A DNA stretch of 64,000 bases from Saprospiraceae bacterium (GTDB taxonomy: Bacteria; Bacteroidota; Bacteroidia; Chitinophagales; Saprospiraceae), in assembly GCA_021738725.1 (NCBI GenBank), contig JAIPBE010000007.1, forward strand, positions 1 through 64,000. The letters run 5' to 3'. Every line of letters begins with the position of its first letter. Position 1 is the stretch's first letter. Positions 1-10,027 of this stretch are shown here, one piece after another. The position numbers and the translations under genes were made by a program. Below the pieces are notes generated by a model. It was not told the origin of the DNA. It ran no database searches and was given only the letters and a program-made list of their open reading frames with translations.

Positions 1-3000
1 GCCAATACCTGGAATGCTGCGAATGTGACCACCCTGGAAGGATGCGCCACCGACTTGTGCGGAATGATCACGGTGACCAGCGATTATGACTTCCTCAACC
101 TGAGTGACGGATGCGGCGAATCAGGTGAATTGACCGTGACCTATACAGTGACCGACGAGTGCGGGAACACCAGCATCATCAGTGGAACATTCACCATCGA
201 GGATAACACTGCACCGGATTTGAGTGCTTGCGACGAGGATGCTCTGGATCTGATCCACGAATGTGATGGAGTAGCCGGAAACGAAGCGGCAGCGGATACC
301 TGGAATGCAGCGAATGTAGCGGCTCTGGAAAGTTGCGCCATCGAAGCCTGTGGAATAGTGACGGTGACGGATGACTACGACTTCAACCTGCTGAGTGATG
401 CATGTGGGGAGACGGGCGAATTGACCGTGACCTATACAGTGACCGATGAATGTGGACTTTCTACTGAGATCAGCGGTACGTTAACCATTGAGGATAACAC
501 TGCACCGGACCTGACTGGCTGTACCGATCCGCTGGATGGAGCGGTAGAATGTCTGGGGCTTCCGGATAATGAGGTTTCCGCAGATAACTGGAATGCTGCC
601 AATATCACCTACTTAGAAGGATGTGCCTCCGACCTGTGCGGAACCATCACTGTGACCAGTGACTATGACTTCAGTAATTATATGACAACATGCGGTTCCG
701 CCGGGACGATCACGGTGATCTACACTGTTACAGACGATTGTGGCAACAGTACGACTGCCACGGGTACGCTGACCATTGAAGACAATTTTGGCCCTGTTCT
801 GATCAATTGTCCGAATCTGGATTATACGATCGAGTGTGAGGGTCAAGTGATCAATGAAATGAATGCATCTGCATGGGATGCAAACATCATCGCAGTCCTG
901 GAAGTTTGCGCACAAGATGCTTGTAGTGATTTCACTGTAAGCAGTGATTACGATTATGCTAATCTGGTGATCACATGTGGTGAAGCCGGCGTATTGACGG
1001 TAGTCTATACGGTTGAAGATGAGTGTGCAAATACATCCACATTTACTGCTCAATTGACAATCGAAGACACGACACCGCCCGACCTGAGTGCTTGTGATGA
1101 AGATGCCCTGGATCTAACATACGAGTGTAGTGGAGCAGTCGGCAATGAAGCCGCGGCCGAAAGCTGGAACTCTACCAACATGTCCTCCCTGGAAGGTTGT
1201 GCTTCCGACCTGTGCGGGACTATCTCTGTGACGAGTGACTATAATTTCCTTAATCTGAGCGACGAATGTGGCGAATCTGGCGAACTGACAGTGAACTATA
1301 CCGTAACTGACGAGTGTGGCAACACCAGCACGATCAGTGGAACGCTAACGATCGAGGATAACACTGTACCTGATTTCAGTGCATGTGATGAAGACGCATT
1401 GGATTTGACGCACGAATGCAATGGAGTGGCGGGCAATGAAGCCGCTGCCAACTCCTGGAATGCTGCGAACATCACTACCCTGCAAGGTTGTGCTGTGGAT
1501 CTGTGTGGTGTAGTCACTGTGACAAGTGATTACGACTATTCTGTTCTGAGTGACGAATGTGGCGAAACAGGTGAACTGACGGTGATATATACGGTGACGG
1601 ATGAATGCGGTCTTTCCAGTACGATCACCGGCACCTTCACCATTGAGGATACGACCTCTCCTGATCTGACTGCCTGTGACGAAGATGCCCTGGATCAGAC
1701 GCATGAATGCGACGGTGCTCCAGGGAACGAAACGGCTGCGATCATCTGGAATTCGATCAACATGGCGACCCTGTCAGGTTGTTCCTCTGATCTGTGTGGA
1801 AGTACTTCCGTATCCAACGATTACGACTTCCTCAACCTGATCGCTGGATGTGGTGAAACAGGGGTACTCCTTGTGACATACACCGTGACTGACGAGTGTG
1901 GAAACACCAGTACGATCAGCGGCACCTTCACCATCGAAGACAATACTGCCCCCGATCTGACGGCCTGCGACGAAGATGCCCTGGATCAGACCTATGAATG
2001 CGATGGTCCTGCAGGGAATGAAGCAGCAGCCGAAGTCTGGAACGCAACCAATATCGCTACCCTTGAAGGTTGTACTTCCGATCTGTGTGGGGGAATTGCA
2101 GTATCGAGCAATTATGACTTCACCAATCTGAGTGATGGTTGTGGAGAGTCGGGTGAGCTGATCGTGACCTATACGGTAACTGACGACTGCGGCAACACCA
2201 GTACCATTAGTGGAACCTTCACGATTGAGGATACGACCGCTCCGGACCTGAGTGCCTGTGACGAAAATGCCCTTGATCTGACTCATGAATGTGACGGAGC
2301 CGCCGGAAATGAAGTGGCTGCTGAAACTTGGAATTCGGCCAACATCAGCTATCTGGGTGGTTGTTCTTCCGACCTCTGTGGCTTGGTTTCCGTGGATAGC
2401 GACTATGATTTCCTGAATCTTGATCTGGACTGTGGAATCACAGGTACATTGACTGTTGTCTATACAGTAACAGACGAGTGTGGGAATCTCTCAACCGTGT
2501 CAGGGACCTTTACGATCATCGATACTTCTGATCCGACATGGGATTCTGCCATGCCAGTGGATATCACGGTAGAATGTGATGCAGTTCCAATAGCATTTGT
2601 GGCTACATCTTCTGACGGTTGTGATACCGATGTAGATATCGCTTATACCGAAGTCGGCTCTGATAGCATTTGTCTGGACACGTATATCCTCACCCGGACC
2701 TGGACGGCGACCGATGATTGCAACAATGCGATCACCCACACGCAACAGATTCAGGTACAGGATACGACCGTTCCAGACCCACTTTGTCAGGACCGCGAGA
2801 TCTTCCTGGACGAGAATGGTATAGCGACCATCACTCCGGGAGAGGTCGATAATGGTTCAACCGACAATTGTGATGTCCAGCTGGATCTATCGTTGTCAAA
2901 GACCTCCTTTGATTGTGACGACGAAGGACCTAATCTGGTGACCTTGACCGTAACCGATAATTGTAGCAACAGCAATACATGTACGGCTACAGTCACGGTG

Positions 3001-5772
3001 ACGGATGCCCTTGCACCGATTGCACTCTGTCAGGATGTGACGGTTTCACTCGATGAGTTTGGTCAGGGAAGCATCACTCCGAATGACGTGGACAATGGTT
3101 CCTATGATAATTGTGGTATTGCCAGTCTGGTGATCTCTCAGTCCCTCTACGATTGTTCCTGGTTGGGTACAAGCGTAGTCACGCTGACTGTTACAGATAT
3201 CTACGCCAATGTTTCGACGTGTACGGCCAATGTGTCGGTTGTAGATGAGATTCCACCAGTAGCGCTTTGTAAGAATTACTTCGTGGATCTCAATGCACAA
3301 GGCGAAGCGCCGATCACCTACTTTGATATCGATGCTGGTTCTACGGACAACTGTTCTATAGTAGACTACCAGGTCGTGCCGAATGTGGTGACTTGTGCCA
3401 ATATCCCCATGGTCAACGTGACCCTTACCGTGACAGATCCGGGTGGCAACCAGAAGAGTTGCACTGCGACTGTGGTTGTCAAGGACAAATTGGCTCCGAT
3501 CATGGCATGTAAGGATCTGACGTTCTACCTGGATGATCAGGGAAGCCCGATCACCATTCAGCCAGAGGACATTGATAGCGGTAGTCAGGATAATTGTGAG
3601 ATCGAGACGTTGACCCTGAACAAGTCCACCTTTGATTGTGATAATCTGGGCGGCAATGTGGTCCTGCTGACAGCAACGGATCCAAGTGGTAACGTGGGCT
3701 ATTGTTCGGCTACCGTAACGATCGTCGACACGGTCCCGCCTTACTGGACCTATATGCCAGGTGATATCACTGTCAATTGTATTGATGCTTTCGATGATAA
3801 CCCCGAAGCGGCGGATAACTGCGTTGGTGTCAACATCAACTGGGTAGATGTTCAGGAAGTTTGGCCTGCAGGTCCGATGAACAGCTATCTGGTGCGTCGT
3901 ACCTGGACAGCCTTTGATGGCTCTGGCAATGAGATCACCTATGAGCAGGTGGTGTATGTGCTTCCTGGTGGCGAATTGCTGGTCAATTGCAATCCGGATG
4001 TCATCACGCAACCCACGCACTTCCCCATCAAGGTTGATTGGCCTGTTCCATCCGTTGACGATATCTGTGAAGGATCCATTGATATGGTCCAGATCGGAGG
4101 TCCCGCTCCGCTGAGTTACTTTAGCCCGGGTACGGAGACCTTGATCACCTATGAGTATATCGATGTATACGGCACCCATTACCAGTGTTCTTTCTGGGTG
4201 ATCGTTCCGAAGGATGCTTCCGGGTATATTGTGGTGTTGAATGAGATCGATTGTGAAGATCAATCCCTGACCAACTGTGAAGTGAAGGATCTTCCGAATC
4301 CGGATAACTACAGCTTCGAATATATCCTGACCAATATGACGCCCATCATGTTTGGTGCAGGATCAAATGCCAACTTTGAAATGTTTGCCGATGGTTCTGC
4401 TCATTTGACAGGGAGCTGGACAGATATGCCTAATACCTGTGGATGGGATATGGACATCTGGCTGCATCGTCGCCGGACAAGCGAAGGATGGGTCGACGCT
4501 GGAGGGAATATCAGTTCCTTCTCCGGATTGGGCGATCCGAAACTCTGGGAGTTCTTTGAAGTGGATGGTTCGCGCAGTAAAATGACCGGAACAGGTTGTT
4601 ATACCGGTCAGAACTACAACGTGAAGATCTCTCCCAACTTCCCGAAATTCGGATTCCAATTGGGCGAGGGAGCCAACACCAAAACCAGTGCCTATGGTGG
4701 TTGGGTTATCATCGCGATGACGAATAATTCAGATCAGGTGGTAGCTCAGGGGATTTTCTCCTTTGAGTTGGATTGTACTCCGACAAATCTGATCAAGGAT
4801 GCGGCTGAGGTGATCTCCCTGGATGGATTCAATTATCCGGTGACCTGGTCTAACGGTAAAACAGGTCCAGAATTGGGAGATGTCTCACCAGGAATCTATA
4901 GTGTGACCGTAACTGATCAGAGTGCAAACACTGATGCTTCCAGTTTCTCATTGGAGTTCCCAACGGATTGTATCCTCTACTACGAAGACGATTGCCGACC
5001 CGGTAATATGACGTCCACCGCAACGGCAAACCAGACCAGTACCTACCAGGGCGCTGGTGCTGAACGGGCCATTGATCAGAACTCCGATGGTGACTTTGCC
5101 AACGGATCGGTAACCAGCACTTTAGCCGGTTATCAGAATTCCTTCAGCATGGCATTATTGGATCCACTACTGATCGAAAAGATCCGGGTGTGGAATCGGA
5201 CGGATTGTTGTAGCGATTTGCTGGACCCATTCTATGTCTTTGTTTCAGAATCGCCGATCCCGGATATGTTCCCTGAGGATCTGGTCTACGAGCCGAATAT
5301 CCTGGCATTCTACCACAGCGGCCCGATTGAGGACTCCTTTACCTTCGATGTGGGCCAGATGGGCCAATATGTCAAGGTACAGCTGGCTGAAAGCGGCCGA
5401 CTGATGCTGGCCGAAGTGCAGGTCCTGGTCTGTCAGGATGACAAGGTCGGCCTGAAAGATGACGGCTTTACCGCTCCCGAAGAGGAGGAGGTCGTCAAGA
5501 AGGTTCAGGTGATCGAGGATGTACCCACCGTCTCCTACTGGCCAAACCCTGCGAATGACTATCTGGAGATCGATATCAGCCAGCAACATGCGGCACCCAT
5601 CGGTGTGACCATTGTCAATATGCAGGGTGTGGAAGTCTATCGGGCCAAACTCCCGGCAGATCACCTCCAGCACCTCCACCTGAATACGGGTGAATGGGGC
5701 CCGGGTGTCTACTTCATGACCATCAGCTCCTCCAATGGAGCACGCAGCCTGCCATTGACGATCCAACATTGA
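1..5772 (+). CDS. Giant secreted repeat protein with T9SS sorting domain (5' partial)
   Basis: The frame is open from base 1, so the N-terminus and signal peptide lie outside the window; about 1923 residues are visible. In order: the end of one repeat, eight 95-97-residue cysteine-containing repeats, an Ig-like stretch, four 80-81-residue HYR-like repeats, further Ig-like modules, a discoidin (F5/8 type C)-like domain at about 4990-5440 (ATAN..S then AIDQN, ending in a paired Cys), and a C-terminal module with YWPNPAND and a GVYF motif typical of T9SS type A sorting domains. Inference: it is exported by T9SS and anchored as an adhesin or matrix protein, with the discoidin-like domain binding a glycan. 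Conserved cysteines recur in most repeats, suggesting disulphides. No catalytic motif was seen. A strong terminator follows. Confidence 0.85.
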   Translation, partial: ANTWNAANVTTLEGCATDLCGMITVTSDYDFLNLSDGCGESGELTVTYTVTDECGNTSIISGTFTIEDNTAPDLSACDEDALDLIHECDGVAGNEAAADTWNAANVAALESCAIEACGIVTVTDDYDFNLLSDACGETGELTVTYTVTDECGLSTEISGTLTIEDNTAPDLTGCTDPLDGAVECLGLPDNEVSADNWNAANITYLEGCASDLCGTITVTSDYDFSNYMTTCGSAGTITVIYTVTDDCGNSTTATGTLTIEDNFGPVLINCPNLDYTIECEGQVINEMNASAWDANIIAVLEVCAQDACSDFTVSSDYDYANLVITCGEAGVLTVVYTVEDECANTSTFTAQLTIEDTTPPDLSACDEDALDLTYECSGAVGNEAAAESWNSTNMSSLEGCASDLCGTISVTSDYNFLNLSDECGESGELTVNYTVTDECGNTSTISGTLTIEDNTVPDFSACDEDALDLTHECNGVAGNEAAANSWNAANITTLQGCAVDLCGVVTVTSDYDYSVLSDECGETGELTVIYTVTDECGLSSTITGTFTIEDTTSPDLTACDEDALDQTHECDGAPGNETAAIIWNSINMATLSGCSSDLCGSTSVSNDYDFLNLIAGCGETGVLLVTYTVTDECGNTSTISGTFTIEDNTAPDLTACDEDALDQTYECDGPAGNEAAAEVWNATNIATLEGCTSDLCGGIAVSSNYDFTNLSDGCGESGELIVTYTVTDDCGNTSTISGTFTIEDTTAPDLSACDENALDLTHECDGAAGNEVAAETWNSANISYLGGCSSDLCGLVSVDSDYDFLNLDLDCGITGTLTVVYTVTDECGNLSTVSGTFTIIDTSDPTWDSAMPVDITVECDAVPIAFVATSSDGCDTDVDIAYTEVGSDSICLDTYILTRTWTATDDCNNAITHTQQIQVQDTTVPDPLCQDREIFLDENGIATITPGEVDNGSTDNCDVQLDLSLSKTSFDCDDEGPNLVTLTVTDNCSNSNTCTATVTVTDALAPIALCQDVTVSLDEFGQGSITPNDVDNGSYDNCGIASLVISQSLYDCSWLGTSVVTLTVTDIYANVSTCTANVSVVDEIPPVALCKNYFVDLNAQGEAPITYFDIDAGSTDNCSIVDYQVVPNVVTCANIPMVNVTLTVTDPGGNQKSCTATVVVKDKLAPIMACKDLTFYLDDQGSPITIQPEDIDSGSQDNCEIETLTLNKSTFDCDNLGGNVVLLTATDPSGNVGYCSATVTIVDTVPPYWTYMPGDITVNCIDAFDDNPEAADNCVGVNINWVDVQEVWPAGPMNSYLVRRTWTAFDGSGNEITYEQVVYVLPGGELLVNCNPDVITQPTHFPIKVDWPVPSVDDICEGSIDMVQIGGPAPLSYFSPGTETLITYEYIDVYGTHYQCSFWVIVPKDASGYIVVLNEIDCEDQSLTNCEVKDLPNPDNYSFEYILTNMTPIMFGAGSNANFEMFADGSAHLTGSWTDMPNTCGWDMDIWLHRRRTSEGWVDAGGNISSFSGLGDPKLWEFFEVDGSRSKMTGTGCYTGQNYNVKISPNFPKFGFQLGEGANTKTSAYGGWVIIAMTNNSDQVVAQGIFSFELDCTPTNLIKDAAEVISLDGFNYPVTWSNGKTGPELGDVSPGIYSVTVTDQSANTDASSFSLEFPTDCILYYEDDCRPGNMTSTATANQTSTYQGAGAERAIDQNSDGDFANGSVTSTLAGYQNSFSMALLDPLLIEKIRVWNRTDCCSDLLDPFYVFVSESPIPDMFPEDLVYEPNILAFYHSGPIEDSFTFDVGQMGQYVKVQLAESGRLMLAEVQVLVCQDDKVGLKDDGFTAPEEEEVVKKVQVIEDVPTVSYWPNPANDYLEIDISQQHAAPIGVTIVNMQGVEVYRAKLPADHLQHLHLNTGEWGPGVYFMTISSSNGARSLPLTIQH
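193..2511 (+). repeat. Eight tandem ~291-bp in-frame coding repeats
   Basis: Units start at 193, 484, 772, 1057, 1348, 1639, 1930 and 2221, each at a TIED or equivalent codon run. Lengths are 285-291 bp. Most units share a DEDALD motif, an ECDG-like motif, a WNAANI-like motif and a TYTVTDECG-like motif. The third unit (772-1056) is the most diverged. A further incomplete unit lies at the left edge. Confidence 0.9.
2758..3723 (+). repeat. Four tandem 240-243-bp HYR-like coding repeats
   Basis: Units start at 2758, 3001, 3241 and 3481. Each has a P.ALC-type opening, an acidic D.G segment, an I.P..VDNGS.DNC core and a closing CTATV-type strand. They are inside the giant secreted protein and unrelated in detail to the upstream 97-residue repeats. 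Confidence 0.8.
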
Positions 5773-5796
5773 TCGCCTTCAGGCAATAGTGAACGA

Positions 5797-5830
5797 CAAG
5801 GGCCTTGCAATATGCAAGGCCCTTGTTCTT
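5797..5830 (+). terminator. Rho-independent terminator
   Basis: A perfect 13-bp inverted repeat (5797-5809 with 5813-5825) around a three-base loop is followed by a T-rich run. It lies about 25 bases after the stop of the giant repeat protein. Confidence 0.85.
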
Positions 5831-5911
5831 CCAACCGAATGCACAAACCTTCTCTTCAAAGGTTTGTTCAACTAGCAGCCTCCATATTCTCCAATGCACA
5901 CAATTTTCAAA

Positions 5912-6535
5912 ATGAGACATTTTCTCCTTTTTAGTTTGATGGCCTTTGGCCTTCTGGGTACCTCTTGTCAAAATGAACAATCGGAACCAACTGCGGAAGA
6001 AATTCCGACCCGTTCAGGACCTAGTGGGGTATTTAATATCGATATCACCAATAGTGTTGTTGAATGGAAAGGGGTTATGCTCGGCGTGCGAGAACATACC
6101 GGAAAATTGAAATTGAAAGATGGAAACATCATCGTCGACAACGGCGTAGTGACCGGTGGGAATTTCACAGCCGACCTGTCTTCCTTTGTTTTGACAGATG
6201 AAAATTATGATCCCGAATCCGGGCTCAAAAAGGAGAAGTTGTTGAACCATCTGGCTTCACCAGACTTCTTTGATGTGGCCAACTTTCCAACAGCCAACTA
6301 CAGGGTAAAAGGCGGAAGCAAAAATACGTGCAATGGTGCTTTGACCATTCGTGGCCGGACGCATTCTGCTACTGTTCAAGACATTGTGGTCAGCGAAGAA
6401 AACGGCACCTTGAAGGCGGCAGGTACAATGACTTTTGATCGGCAAAAGTATGGTGTGTCCTGGACGAATCCCATCAAAGAGGCAGTACTGAGTGATGATA
6501 TTCAATTGACGATCTCCCTAACAGGAATCAAGTGA
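5912..6535 (+). CDS. YceI-like domain lipoprotein
   Basis: Small periplasmic or outer-membrane lipoprotein of about 207 residues from the ATG at 5912, preferred over 5894 because it places a clean hydrophobic signal directly ahead of a lipobox ending at Cys19 (GTSC). The mature part has the layout of YceI-like lipocalin-fold proteins: an early V.W.G motif, a GG.FTADLSS strand, a D.ANFP.A segment and an ending in strands that close the barrel. YceI relatives bind isoprenoid-like lipids; the ligand here cannot be read from the sequence. It is single and flanked by terminators on both sides, so it is probably monocistronic. Confidence 0.82.
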   Translation: MRHFLLFSLMAFGLLGTSCQNEQSEPTAEEIPTRSGPSGVFNIDITNSVVEWKGVMLGVREHTGKLKLKDGNIIVDNGVVTGGNFTADLSSFVLTDENYDPESGLKKEKLLNHLASPDFFDVANFPTANYRVKGGSKNTCNGALTIRGRTHSATVQDIVVSEENGTLKAAGTMTFDRQKYGVSWTNPIKEAVLSDDIQLTISLTGIK

Positions 6536-6553
6536 TCCACAAGGATGGATAAT

Positions 6554-6586
6554 AAAACGAGCGGCCTGTGGTCGCTCGTTTTATTT
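6554..6586. terminator. Bidirectional terminator between convergent genes
   Basis: A 10-bp inverted repeat (6554-6563 with 6573-6582), extended by a short inner stem, has A-run and T-run flanks, so it can work on both strands. Its right arm overlaps the stop codon of the minus-strand gene ending at 6581. Confidence 0.75.
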
Positions 6587-7441
6587 TGTTTCCTGCCGGA
6601 TATCCACACTGATACCAATGCCTACATTGGCAGACTCCCATGCGGCCTGACTGGTTTTCCGGTACCAGGTTTTGTCCTTTAAAAATCCGGCACAGAACAT
6701 CAGGCCACCCTCTCCCAACTCCCGGATCAATTCCAGACTGACCATAAAGTCGTCATAAACCACGATCTGTTCTTCGGCGATATCGACAAAGACATCGTGC
6801 CCCTGATGGTCGCGATAATCGATGATCAAAGGTGAACTGTATATGCGCTCTACCGGCTCTCCATGGTCCACACGATAAATATTCAGTCGGTAAAAAATGG
6901 TGTCATACTTGCACCAGGCCAGATGAAGGTTGATCTGATCGATGAAGGCCGGTCTGGCTTTGATCTTGACCATGGTCCCCAATTCATTCCCCAGGTCGTT
7001 GTAAAAGAAGCCTGCTCCAAAATTGTGATTACTCAATTCGTTGCCGACACGTCGTTCTTTATAGTCTTTCGGATTGACTGTAATGGGTGGAAGGTCCAGG
7101 GCGACAGGTGTCAGCCGGATGGAAGAAGCCAGATCTGGTTCGGATCGAACCGCTTTCAGTGATAAATCTACCGATTGATAACCCAGGATGGAAAAGCGGA
7201 GGAGAGCATCATCGTCTAGGTTGGATACAAGGAGAGTATAACGGCCGTCTTCATTCGAAACGGTGCCTACGCCGAGACCAACCACACCGATATTGACGTA
7301 TGCCAACGGGGTGGAGGAGTCATTATCCAACACAAGCCCGGAAAGCATCTGGGCCTTCATGACCTGGACGAATGCCAAAAACATCAGTAAAACAGAAAGA
7401 AAACGACTGAAATGAATAGCCTTTACAGTCAATCGCGTCAT
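6581..7441 (-). CDS. Carboxypeptidase-regulatory-like domain protein
   Basis: A 286-residue exported protein. An N-terminal signal ends near VMKAQ. Residues about 32-115 form a carboxypeptidase D regulatory-like (CarboxypepD_reg) domain, seen in the G.V.D.....LAYVNI....G....E.G.Y pattern and the later GYQS segment. The remaining ~170 residues match no family I recognise. Such proteins are common in Bacteroidota, but their roles are mostly unknown. It is the distal gene of a pair: only two bases separate its ATG from the stop of the upstream minus-strand gene, so the two are very likely co-transcribed. Confidence 0.7.
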   Translation of the reverse strand: MTRLTVKAIHFSRFLSVLLMFLAFVQVMKAQMLSGLVLDNDSSTPLAYVNIGVVGLGVGTVSNEDGRYTLLVSNLDDDALLRFSILGYQSVDLSLKAVRSEPDLASSIRLTPVALDLPPITVNPKDYKERRVGNELSNHNFGAGFFYNDLGNELGTMVKIKARPAFIDQINLHLAWCKYDTIFYRLNIYRVDHGEPVERIYSSPLIIDYRDHQGHDVFVDIAEEQIVVYDDFMVSLELIRELGEGGLMFCAGFLKDKTWYRKTSQAAWESANVGIGISVDIRQETK

Positions 7442-7443
7442 GC

Positions 7444-8043
7444 TTATAGACTGAAGTGTTGGATCACTTCCTGAGGGATCTCCATTTGCTCCAGGAAGGC
7501 TGTCAGGGTAGCATCATAGTCCATCACCTTCCAACCGGCATCAGGTGCATCCCGAATCGCCAGCATGACCTTTTTCCCCTGGATCCGGAAGGTACCGTTC
7601 GCTGCGTCCATCTGGATATTCTGTGCGCCATATTCCGAGGTCAGATTTTCCAGGAGCATATCCAGTACTCCCTTGTCTTTTTCAGCAGCTCGATATTCCA
7701 TGGTCATGACCAGGGCATAATCCACCCGGGCGAAGGCCCGGTCGTCCAGATTCAACACCTTAGAAACCGCAGTGACATCCATGGATTCAAACCGGAAGCG
7801 CACTTCCTCATCCATGAAGAATTGTTGAAAATAGGCCTTCATCTGGTCCCGTGGAAGAATGGCAAAGACACCAGGATAGAGGTCATCCAGTAATCCGTCA
7901 ATATTCTGATGCTGTGCGTGATCCAGGTAACTGGTAAGAGATGAACGGATGGCTTTTTCCTCATTGGATTGTGCCTGGAGGAAGAAAGGAAGGCACAGGA
8001 ATAGCCAAAGACTAGGTCGAAAGTGAGAGGAGGATTTAAACAT
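7444..8043 (-). CDS. Exported NTF2-like hypothetical protein
   Basis: A 199-residue protein with a signal peptide ending near FFLQAQ. The mature part starts with a helix (EEKAIRSSLTSYLDHAQ) and a D.LY.GVF segment, followed by alternating strands. This suggests an NTF2/SnoaL-like cone fold, but there is no catalytic signature and the assignment rests on pattern only. It is the first gene of a tight pair with the carboxypeptidase-regulatory-domain protein. Confidence 0.6.
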   Translation of the reverse strand: MFKSSSHFRPSLWLFLCLPFFLQAQSNEEKAIRSSLTSYLDHAQHQNIDGLLDDLYPGVFAILPRDQMKAYFQQFFMDEEVRFRFESMDVTAVSKVLNLDDRAFARVDYALVMTMEYRAAEKDKGVLDMLLENLTSEYGAQNIQMDAANGTFRIQGKKVMLAIRDAPDAGWKVMDYDATLTAFLEQMEIPQEVIQHFSL

Positions 8044-8213
8044 GGATTACTGAATAAATTGTAAACGAATATGAAGGCTCTTCGGGTGCCTACTTAACCA
8101 CTCAGGGCATTGAAAGTTTCTTGCATCTGAATGTCTGCACCGAATGATAGCCATACGGTTTTCAAATGGCGATGACATATAGAACGGTTGATAGAAGTAT
8201 GCATTGCCCCAGA

Positions 8214-8636
8214 TCAACTCACATTGCCAGGTGGAAACAAGATGCGGGCTTCACCCTTTACAACCGGTTTTCTGTCTTCCTGGATGCAGAGAGTGCTGAA
8301 TGTGCCAATGCGCTTCTCAGGGTCATAGGCTGTAAGCTCCACCTTTGCCGTGAGAGGCTGATCAAAGAAGACCGGCTTTAAGAATCGAAGATCCTGGCTC
8401 AAATAAATACTGCCCTCCCCGGGATAGATGCTTCCGAATATTCTGGAGAACATGGATCCGGTAAACATCCCGTGCACTACCCGCTGTTGGAATATACTGT
8501 TGGCGGCGTAGGATTCATCCAGGTGGATGGGGTTGTTATCCAGAGAGATCTGGGCAAAAAGACGAACCTCATCCGCCGTAAATAAACGGGTATATTCGAC
8601 GATTTTACCGATCTCAGGAATTGGAGTAGTAGCCAT
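8214..8636 (-). CDS. MaoC-like (R)-enoyl-CoA hydratase
   Basis: A 140-residue single hot-dog-fold protein of the MaoC/PhaJ type. The hydratase signature is clear: Asp33 and His38 in DNNPIHLD correspond to the catalytic Asp/His dyad of (R)-specific enoyl-CoA hydratases, followed by VVHGMF. The expected reaction is reversible hydration of 2-enoyl-CoA to (R)-3-hydroxyacyl-CoA in the cytoplasm. Length is normal for the single-domain family. No polyhydroxyalkanoate or beta-oxidation gene is adjacent, so the pathway is open. Confidence 0.85.
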   Translation of the reverse strand: MATTPIPEIGKIVEYTRLFTADEVRLFAQISLDNNPIHLDESYAANSIFQQRVVHGMFTGSMFSRIFGSIYPGEGSIYLSQDLRFLKPVFFDQPLTAKVELTAYDPEKRIGTFSTLCIQEDRKPVVKGEARILFPPGNVS

Positions 8637-8685
8637 AATGCAGGGAGATTACAAGTTGATAGATTGACTATAGATGGGCACGAGA

Positions 8686-9972
8686 TCATTCGATCTCCAT
8701 ATCCAACCAGCGTTCCAGCACAGATACAAAGCGTGCACGCTCGGCGGGACTCAAGTTCTTCACTCGGGCCGCCCGGTGGTCAGTGGAAGGTAGGAAAAAC
8801 CAGGCCGAGTCAACCTTGTCACTTTTTGGAACGGCAGTGGCTGACCATGTATCTGCACTGCCATAGAGGTAGGCAATATGCGTACCCTTTGTCTGGGTCC
8901 AGTTGTATACTGTATTGGTCAAATTGCCATTAAACGGGATCGGGGCATGACCGGGCATAAAGATGGCAGTAGCATTATGGTCTGTTGGCAATGCTTTTAA
9001 CAATCCTGCGAATGGTTTCGTCTGATATCCGTAATAACCTACTTCTGTTCCTGCCTGATAATAATGAGAAGCATAATCCAGAATATCCCGGTCAGAGAAA
9101 AAGCCGAGATCAGAGATCTTGAAGACATGGCTCAGCATGGAGTCAATGCCCACTTCAGGCCCGGGGATCTCATCACAATGACTACCCCATTGCCAGAATG
9201 AAAAAGGATATTCCAGGATGGTGTATTCCAGCGCCTGTTCCAGGGTTAGATAGGTAAACGTGAGATTCGCTCCTTTCGCGTACCATCGGGCACGGGGCAG
9301 GATCTCCTGTCGATGCCGGAGCAAATAGGTTTGTACGTCATACAATGCTTTTCGACAAGCATCCGTCCCCACTGTATCCAGGAAGGTGTAGATGCGTTGG
9401 TCCTCTGCGCTGAAGTTGATCGGAGCTACCAGGGGAAAGCTTACGGCAACGTCATTCGGATAAAAGTATCGATAGAAAATAGTGGTTTGACCTCCTTTGC
9501 TGATCCCGGTGCTCACCCATTTCTCGGGATAAAGTGTGCGGAACAACTCCCGGATGTGATGGTAATCGGCAGTGGCCTGGGTCAGGTTGAGATAAGTATA
9601 GTCGATACTGTCGGGAACGCTTTCACCAAAAAATCGGTGTTCCACAAGCAGTTGATTTCCCTTCAGCAGCTCGGCCATTTCATATCGCTTGTCCGAGGGC
9701 ACATTGTATCCATGGGTGACGATCGTGGTAGGGCGATCAAAGCCTACATGTTCCAGATACACCCGTTGCCAGAACGAACCCTTTTCCGGATGCTGGTGGT
9801 CGAGTGGCTGGCGAACCTTTAGGACATACGCCGCTGCAATGCCCTCTGCCGCCGGCATGGCCGTGAATTGGACATCGGGAAGGGCAAATAGTTTTTCTTC
9901 TAATTCCGAAGATTGGGCAGAGAGTCCAATATGGATCAGAGAAAGAAAGAGGATTGAAAAGAGCGTACGCAT
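8686..9972 (-). CDS. S37 (PS-10-type) tripeptidyl aminopeptidase family protein
   Basis: A 428-residue exported alpha/beta-hydrolase peptidase with a signal ending near GLSAQ. The N-terminal half has the family's R.PLDH..P..G.F.QRV and HGY segments. The nucleophile is in GISKGG, where Ser occupies the G-x-S-x-G elbow. A C-terminal YGSAD segment and the His of STDHRA are the likely Asp and His partners. The family removes N-terminal peptides and is typically extracytoplasmic. It stands alone, with about 50 bases on each side to its neighbours on the same strand. Substrate specificity is unknown. Confidence 0.8.
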   Translation of the reverse strand: MRTLFSILFLSLIHIGLSAQSSELEEKLFALPDVQFTAMPAAEGIAAAYVLKVRQPLDHQHPEKGSFWQRVYLEHVGFDRPTTIVTHGYNVPSDKRYEMAELLKGNQLLVEHRFFGESVPDSIDYTYLNLTQATADYHHIRELFRTLYPEKWVSTGISKGGQTTIFYRYFYPNDVAVSFPLVAPINFSAEDQRIYTFLDTVGTDACRKALYDVQTYLLRHRQEILPRARWYAKGANLTFTYLTLEQALEYTILEYPFSFWQWGSHCDEIPGPEVGIDSMLSHVFKISDLGFFSDRDILDYASHYYQAGTEVGYYGYQTKPFAGLLKALPTDHNATAIFMPGHAPIPFNGNLTNTVYNWTQTKGTHIAYLYGSADTWSATAVPKSDKVDSAWFFLPSTDHRAARVKNLSPAERARFVSVLERWLDMEIE

Positions 9973-10027
9973 AATGGCTTGAATTGGTTGCCCGAAGCTA
10001 CGGCATTCCCAGGACTGCCCGGAAGGA

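Noticed and set aside
193..2511. CRISPR-like regular spacing
   Set aside because: Units are ~291 bp, coding and in frame, with no short repeat-spacer pattern or cas genes.
3046..4263. Long minus-strand frame of 405 codons
   Set aside because: It is antisense to the giant repeat protein, shows no domain or signal, and arises from biased codon use in the real gene.
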